The position numbers and the translations under genes were made by a program. This document shows positions 6,517-11,479 of a stretch of DNA of 11,479 nucleotides, piece by piece. Position 1 is the first letter of the stretch. Every line of letters starts with the position of its first letter. A model generated the notes under the pieces. It saw only the letters and a program-made list of their open reading frames with translations, searched no databases and was not told where the DNA came from. Location of the stretch: positions 48,869 through 60,347 of the forward strand of contig FN648716.1 of assembly GCA_000310025.1 (NCBI GenBank). Reading direction: 5' to 3'. This DNA is from Ectocarpus siliculosus (Eukaryota > Sar > Phaeophyceae > Ectocarpales > Ectocarpaceae).

Positions 6517-6600
6517 AGGAAGTGTTTTGGGGTCGATTCGTATTCTGTAGTGGAGGGAGAAAGAGAAAGACGAGATTGGACAAGAGAAAGAGAGAGTCTG
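6517..6600 (+). promoter_or_regulatory. Candidate polypurine tract(s) and start of 3' LTR region
   Basis: Directly after the pol stop comes GAAGGAAG followed by TGTTTTGGGG at 6524. A longer purine-rich stretch runs from 6553 to about 6598 (ggagggagaaagagaaagac, then caagagaaagagagag). In LTR retrotransposons a polypurine tract primes plus-strand DNA synthesis immediately before a 3' LTR beginning with TG. Either purine stretch could serve. Without a 5' LTR in the window the boundary cannot be set. Confidence 0.45.
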
Positions 6601-7065
6601 GTGAAGGTCGTAGGAGTTTTGGTTGGTATTTTTTTCTTGATTGTCTTTCAGGAGTTTTTCTTGTTTTGGAGATGGTGGTAACGGTGAGGATAATATTGAT
6701 ATTTTGCCGGCGCATGACGATGTATACGAGCAGGGGGGCTATTAGATATACTCGTAGCATAGCATGGTGGGTGATATCTTACGTATTGATGTAGTGACGA
6801 GTGCGGAGGAACAAGAAGTTTCTTCATGTTTTCCTTGGGAGTGTGATGCAATGGTGGAGATTCATGGACATTCGTTAGGTACTTTGAGCGTGATGAGCGT
6901 GACCCGTGACTCCATGCCGTGACCGATTGACGAGCTGAAGCACGCCCCCGATGACCACTATACGTTTTACAACACGTTTTCCTATACGTCCCTACCCTAC
7001 CACGGCCCGTCATGGCCCAGCTGCTCTACACTCCCAACACAAAGAACTGAGCCACCCGAATTATC
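6601..7065 (+). other. Non-genic stretch, possible 3' LTR of the copia element
   Basis: No recognisable gene. Reading frames on both strands are short and compositionally ordinary. The sequence to about 6880 is T- and G-rich on the plus strand, resembling the RT part of the element and unlike the sequence after 6950. It could therefore be a 3' LTR, but no matching copy exists upstream to test this. Confidence 0.4.
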
Positions 7066-7075
7066 GATCAGATCT

Positions 7076-7243
7076 ATCTATCTGCGGGATTGTGGTACCG
7101 AAACTACCGCAGTCCGAACGCGTCTTGCACATTTGTAAGCTTGCCGTATAAGCTTTCGCTGTCATCTCCGTACGACATCATCAATCTGCGGCATTGTCGT
7201 ACCGATTTGCCGCCCGTACGCGTCTTCCACATTTATTTGTAAA
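7076..7243 (+). repeat. Diverged tandem duplication, period about 104 bp
   Basis: Sequence starting atctatctgcgggattgtgg at 7076 recurs as atcaatctgcggcattgtcg at 7180. The paired segments continue through GGTACCG/CGTACCG and CGCGTCTTGCACATTTGTAA (7120-7139) versus CGCGTCTTCCACATTTATTTGTAA. Several substitutions and small indels show the duplication is old. No coding potential is evident in either copy. Confidence 0.8.
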
Positions 7244-8108
7244 GATGGCCATAAAAGTACACGCTCTTCGACGTTTGTATGTAGCTTGCTGTCTTCTACG
7301 CGTACCTCGGGTGTAGTCTAGAGGAGTGTGCCCTCTTGTAGAGGGTGCACACCATTCAAACAAGTACCATGTTCGTCGAAGAATATCTTTTCCAAACAAC
7401 AATTACAGTACGGCTTCGTTCCTCTCCTTTCAAACCTCAACCCGCACAAATTTGCCATCGCCATGCAACCTACGAGCGCAGCGGCGACCCCCGATAGCGG
7501 TCGTCCGCGAAGCGCCCTTGTATTGACTACAACTACTACTGCTCCTCGCACTTCGTGGTTCATTGTAGCAAGTCGGGATCGGCAGGCGAGAGTACACCGA
7601 ACAAATCAAATGCCGACCAACGACCAACGCCCTACACGTGCAAATGTACATGCGTAGAAATGCCATACCTTCCGCACGCTGCACAATGAAGCTCGGTACA
7701 CTGCTTCCACTTTGCTGTACCGGCAGTGCTTGCCGTTCCGGAGATGGTCGCTTTGTCCAGCGGCCGCGGCAGGCGGCAAGCGGCAGTCTACATATGCGTT
7801 GTAGCACGGCGGTACCCTTAGCAGCAGCAGGTACTTGCGGCACAAGCAAGCACCCAGCAGATGACGGAGGAAGAAATTCGCTTACTTCCTTCCCCTCCAC
7901 TCCTCCAAAAATCCAAAAAGACCCCATTGCGGTCGTCCTGCTACGGGTGACTGCTGTGCGCATCATGCAATGCACGCTGTGTGTGTGTGCTACAGCGGTA
8001 CTGTCATGCGTTGGCCAATGAGAATAAGGCGCCCAAACCGCATAAATATGCTGATGGATTTGATGGATCGATATAGACGGCGTTGCCAGTTGAGTGCACT
8101 AGACCACG

Positions 8109-8141
8109 CTGTGCTGCTGCTGCTGCTACTGCTGCTCCTGC
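8109..8141 (+). repeat. CTG/CAG trinucleotide repeat, interrupted
   Basis: ctgtgctgctgctgctgctactgctgctcctg: CTG triplets broken by a TA and a CC substitution. It matches the CAG tracts at 1783, 1999 and 2044 in type, pointing to a genome-wide trinucleotide bias rather than a local gene. Confidence 0.9.
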
Positions 8142-8666
8142 GAATAAGGTTAGAGTTATGCAGTATACACGAACCATCACGGGACATACGCGACATAATC
8201 AACCAGGCTGCGTGTTGTCAACTACTACTTGTTGTTCATGCGGGTGGACATTTTCCACGAGATTCCACCCTCGACATGAAGTTATGGAATTATTGCCTCC
8301 GGTACAACATAGTTTTTGCCCTACGTACGGGTGCTGTGCCGGCAATACTACAGCAGTAGTTTCCCCGCGACACAGAAGCAGACCACGTACAGCAGTATTG
8401 CAGTACTCTCTTCATGTATTTGCCCAAACGTACAAACTACATGCAGAGAGAGGTGGACTCACAAAATAGGTACAACAGCGCCGTGGCACCAGCATGATTT
8501 GATATGTATGTTTGCTACAGAGTCAAGGGAATACATGTGGGTGCAGCAGCTTGTACCATGAATACCACCCGGTACACATGCTTCAACTTGCAGTGCGAGA
8601 CAAAGAGTTGGGGTGGCGGGGGTGCGAGCGAGTGCGGCGAGACAACAGAGAGGGGACGAGAGCGAG

Positions 8667-8688
8667 ACACACACACACACACACACAC
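8667..8688 (+). repeat. (AC)11 microsatellite
   Basis: Eleven perfect AC units. It has the same dinucleotide family as the 1201-1258 tract, but is uninterrupted. Confidence 0.97.
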
Positions 8689-9390
8689 CAGGCGGCGTAG
8701 ACAGAAAACAAGCTTCTCACACACCTCGAGGCCCGGGACATGATGGCTTCTCCTTTCAACAACCTGGCTGGCGCTAGCCAGCAAGTAGGACATGCTCTCG
8801 GCATCGTGTTGCTTCGCGCTTCGCCTTGGCCCGAGGTGTTGCCTGGCGCCGAGCAGGGAAAACTGAATGCGGCTGGACCTACAGCAGCGCCATTAACCTC
8901 TTCTGAGTCCAGCCGGGATTTGCCCTTGGTGACCACCAACCCTATCTATGTTGGGCCCTACCATGGTATCGCGCTTGTGGGGTCGTTGTGTGTGGAGTGC
9001 GGGATGTGGTTTAAGGGGTATGCCCTCTCGCCATCACACGCGGCGAGATTTATTTGGAAAGTTGCCTTGCAGCGTGTAAAAAAATGAAGATGTTGGTTCC
9101 AGATATTTATATTTGGACCCGAATTTCCAGACATTATGGGAATTTTGGACCAAAAATTGGATGTGTAGTCTAAAATTGGCTACGCCACAAAAATTTCGTT
9201 TTCGCCGCAGCACCAGGTTCGGCATCATACGCCAACACACGACTAACTGCTGTAGGTCCCACTACTACGTATTGGAGCCCACTACGCCGTGGCGCCGTCA
9301 CACATTGCGGGATTTTTTTCCTCTGTTGGATTGATGATCGGTTCCGACAATTTCTCCCAAATACATTGACACTCTGTGCCTGTGTCGTAC

Positions 9391-9415
9391 ATTTTTTTTT
9401 TTTCTCGTTTTTTTT
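9391..9415 (+). repeat. Poly-T-rich tract
   Basis: A run of T, a short CTCG interruption, then another T run, followed by A/T-rich sequence. It is consistent with a simple repeat or a reversed poly-A tail. No retroposon body was recognised beside it. Confidence 0.8.
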
Positions 9416-10351
9416 ATTTTGACCTGCACACAGCTTGCCGTGTGAGCACACTGCCACATGCAATTCCTCCTTGGAACTTTACTGGTGAACCCCGCTTGCC
9501 TATCTACGTGTCATTTGCTCGATCTGGCCATACCCTGGCGCTGTGTCATCTCCACCTTTCAGGGTGCCATCTCATAGTTTATTGCGGATGTTCCATGCTC
9601 ACGTCCCACACGATTTTTTCCGTTGACGTCGGATTCATCAAAGCCTGCACGGATGTGATTCATCACCAGCCTGCAGCAGCAGGTGTAACACCCCTAATAC
9701 TGCCCGGGCTTCCCTCACCTACCTGTGGCTGCTCATGAACTACTGCTGTATACCCCTACCACACCAGTTCCCGACCAAAGCCACACGCGGGGGGAGGTCT
9801 AGTGTATGTACACACGGCTGATGTCGTTGTGCGTGGATCAGCATCCCGAGGAAAAAATCTGTTGTTGTTCTGTTTCAGCACCACACCCGGCACAGCTGTT
9901 GTTATTGTTGCGCCGCCTCCTGCTCTCTGGTGTAACCACACTTCATACACACGCTTTCACCTTACACAACCGGCAGACTGCTGGGTCATCTCACCATGCG
10001 GCTGAGATTTTTCTGCGGTTTTGCTGTCCGGTCTCGATCGCCGGGGAGCAACCTTTCTCCCATGGATATCGGAGATTCGTGTGCGTGCCACTTCCCGCGC
10101 GGCTTCACGCCCGTTCTCCACTGCTGCTGCTTCTGTTGTCTTGATTTTACAGTTCATTAGCACGACATTGTGGTGTGCTTTTGTATGGAACTTGACTGCC
10201 CCCACATTGATTTGTATGTTCGCTGTTTATGCGTGTACTTCAAACCGTCCATAAGACGCACACCATCGTTTAGGTGTGTTTAACGCATCTACCTGTTTGT
10301 GGTTACTCCTATCCTCCACCGGTCAAAATGGTTGCGTGTGCGGACACACGT

Positions 10352-10399
10352 ACGTACGTCAGCGCAGGGCAAAAAACAAATTCAGACGTACGTCAGCGC
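10352..10399 (+). repeat. 14-base direct repeat acgtacgtcagcgc
   Basis: Exact copies at 10352-10365 and 10386-10399, 34 bases apart, each containing the palindrome ACGTACGT or part of it. They could be a pair of protein-binding sites or a chance short duplication. Confidence 0.85.
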
Positions 10400-10543
10400 C
10401 AATTGGCACTCTACCATGCTGTACACGCCCACAGCAGAGCCACCCCTCAAAGATGAAGCACTGCGGCTGTAGATATCTCCAATAGCTAGCGATGGGCCCA
10501 AAGTAGGATGAAGTTCCATACACCACAGCGCTAGAACTCAACA

Positions 10544-11264
10544 GTGAAAGATCTCAGCTCGGTCCAAAAAAATTTGGAAAAGCGCACCACCAGGCCGTAT
10601 GGACGCGGCGGAACCTCTCCCGAGCCCACGGCACGTACCTTGCGAACACGAGAACGCGCTGAAATTGTTGCCAATTGGCACGAAAATTGGCACGAAAGCA
10701 TACTGCTGTATGGAGAGATGGAGAGTAGGATGCTAAATGCTGGCAGTGATATGTACCAAGTAGCCGGCGGGAGGGACGGATTTGGTCGAAAAACGGCTTC
10801 CACATACATGCAGGCTTCATGCTTACGTGTCTCACGACTGTTGTTGACAACGGGATGCCTCGCATTTTGTAGCTGTCTCTTTTGAGGTTGTCCAGCACCT
10901 TGAATTACGTTTCTTCATGCAGTACAACCCGAGTACGCGTTTTCCCGGGCTGTCCACGGAGAGCGTAACGTACGTGTGAACAGGATAGGGTGGAACGAGA
11001 ACTTCACCGCCGCGCAAGTACACGTACGACGTTACCGTAGAAGAAAGGCCATACTTTGTCCAACGCTTTCATTTGAGTTGGTTCGAGCAATATTCCACGC
11101 TGTGTACAAGCAAGACTGCTTCTAACGTCGGCCCAATGGTAAGTAAGGGTTATTGTTAACGCAACGAAAAAAAAACGCTTTTTTCCACGGAACGGTGAAA
11201 AGAAGATCCGATTATTTTTCGCTTGTTCCAAGGGTACTCGTAGAAAAAAATTCAAGACACATAG
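10544..11264. other. Stretch without a recognisable gene; uncharacterised ORFs only
   Basis: A plus-strand frame (10544-10885, 113 codons) opens with a charged segment (KDLSSVQKNLEKRTT) and contains NWHENWHES, produced by a perfect 12-base tandem duplication of aattggcacgaa at 10673-10684 and 10685-10696. Overlapping minus-strand frames are equally long, so no strand is favoured. Nothing here resembles a known family. ATGGTAAGTAAGG at about 11137 looks like a splice-donor sequence, but no exon can be tied to it. Confidence 0.45.
10673..10696 (+). repeat. 12-base perfect tandem duplication
   Basis: aattggcacgaa occurs twice head-to-tail. It keeps frame in the overlapping plus-strand ORF, encoding NWHE twice, but there is no independent evidence that this ORF is a gene. 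Confidence 0.9.
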
Positions 11265-11479
11265 CCCCCCCCCCCCCCCCCCCCCGGGGGGGGGAAAAAT
11301 TCAAAAAGTTCCCGGAAACCCCCAAAAATTTCCCTGAATTTGCCTTAAGGAAAGGTAAAAGGGAGGGAAAAATGGCCCCCTGTTCTTTCCCCCTTCCCAT
11401 CTTGTCCGCCTTCCAAGGGCCCCCCTGGCCCCCCCCCCCTGGCAAAAGAAAACACCCCCCTTCCAAAAACCCGGATTTT
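11265..11479. other. Homopolymer-rich terminal segment, probable low-quality sequence
   Basis: A run of 21 C (11265-11285) is followed at once by 9 G (11286-11294). About 185 bases follow in which nearly every base belongs to a run of two to seven, with mixed C, G and A blocks. The composition changes abruptly from the preceding sequence. This is how the overcalled end of a sequencing read looks. It should not be used for gene or repeat calls. Confidence 0.7.

Larger units (their letters stand above)
1993..6600 (+). mobile_element. Degraded Ty1/copia-type LTR retrotransposon (pol region, 5'-truncated)
   Basis: Protease, integrase, reverse transcriptase and RNase H occur in that order on the plus strand. 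This order is diagnostic of Ty1/copia elements, since in gypsy-type elements integrase follows RNase H. The left limit is uncertain: no gag zinc knuckle, primer-binding site or 5' LTR is seen, and a TIR-like sequence ends at 1992. The right limit is set roughly by a purine-rich tract after the pol stop. Five in-frame stops at 2802, 5139, 5178, 5336 and 5891, probably another at 4602, and frameshifts near 5183 and 6145 show it is inactive as written. A paired LTR could not be found by eye, so a 3' LTR downstream of 6524 is possible but unproven. Confidence 0.9.
7244..8739. other. Long stretch without a recognisable gene
   Basis: Open frames exist, the longest being minus-strand 7430-7975 (181 codons), but their translations show no familiar domain and are Arg/Ser/Cys-rich with no regular pattern. 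Visible structure is limited to a CTG tract at 8109-8141 and an (AC)11 at 8667-8688. A spliced gene with short exons cannot be excluded by eye. Confidence 0.5.
8740..10543. other. Long stretch without a recognisable gene
   Basis: One plus-strand frame, 8740-9087 (115 codons, starting ATG-ATG), has a somewhat protein-like composition but no motif I recognise and no supporting context. It is recorded here rather than called. A small perfect hairpin (GCTGGC-GCTA-GCCAGC) lies near 8768. From 9088 to about 9200 the sequence is more AT-rich. Poly-T runs occur at about 9391-9415. A 14-base direct repeat lies at 10352/10386 and is listed separately. Confidence 0.5.

Noticed and set aside
6524-6950. 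Defined 3' LTR
   Set aside because: The position after a purine tract is right, but no 5' LTR copy exists in the window for comparison and no clear TG...CA end pair could be fixed.
7430-7975. 181-codon minus-strand ORF
   Set aside because: No recognisable motif, overlapping frames of similar length on the other strand, and composition typical of random GC-balanced sequence.
8740-9087. 115-codon plus-strand ORF starting ATG-ATG
   Set aside because: It looks mildly protein-like but has no motif, context or conserved features, so it is not called as a gene.
1-11479. tRNA, rRNA or other structured RNA genes
   Set aside because: No cloverleaf box sequences or rRNA-like segments were recognised by eye on either strand. 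A covariance-model scan was not possible.

Overview
This window looks eukaryotic. It has long stretches without genes, (CA)n and CAG/CTG microsatellites, a Ty1/copia-type retrotransposon and a pogo/Tigger-type helix-turn-helix relic. Nothing suggests prokaryotic operon structure: there are no Shine-Dalgarno-spaced gene series. GC is moderate, with a GC-rich island of about 1.5 kb inside the retrotransposon. The mix of TE types, trinucleotide repeats and the HVDD-type copia reverse transcriptase would fit a stramenopile alga such as a brown alga. That is a weak inference, not an identification.

Layout. 1-484: a GC-rich block packed with short sense and inverted copies of ACCTTGT/ACAAGGT and ACCCTGT/ACAGGGT. 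484-972 (minus): a reading frame ending in a psq/CENP-B-like helix-turn-helix, which looks like the N-terminal relic of a pogo/Tigger DDE transposase. 972-1488: noncoding, with poly-T, (CA)n and CTG-type repeats. 1489-1773 (minus): a small intact ORF with a PHD-like C4HC3 zinc finger and an acidic tail. 1850-1992: sequence resembling the subterminal and terminal repeats of a pogo/Tigger element, ending in ACTG next to TA. About 1993-6600 (plus): a degraded Ty1/copia pol region in canonical order: protease (DSGAS), integrase (HHCC, DD35E), proline-rich spacer, reverse transcriptase (HVDD) and RNase H, then a purine-rich tract. 6600-11264: no recognisable gene, but a diverged 104-bp tandem duplication (7076-7243), microsatellites and small direct repeats. 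11265-11479: extreme homopolymer sequence that looks like low-quality read or assembly end.

How the parts relate. The copia element cannot be autonomous as it stands. No gag zinc knuckle or 5' LTR is visible, and pol carries five in-frame stops (2802, 5139, 5178, 5336, 5891), probably a sixth at 4602, at least two frameshifts in RT/RNase H, a likely one in the spacer, and an apparent deletion in RNase H. The integrase segment is the best preserved part. The minus-strand zinc-finger ORF, the minus-strand HTH relic and the TIR-like end at 1992 share one orientation. They could be the 5' half of one DNA transposon lying directly against, or inserted into, the 5' part of the copia element. No clearly new biological system was found. 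The most useful second-look items are that possible nested arrangement, the inverted-heptamer array at the left end, the PHD-like ORF, and the compositional mosaic and frame switches inside pol.
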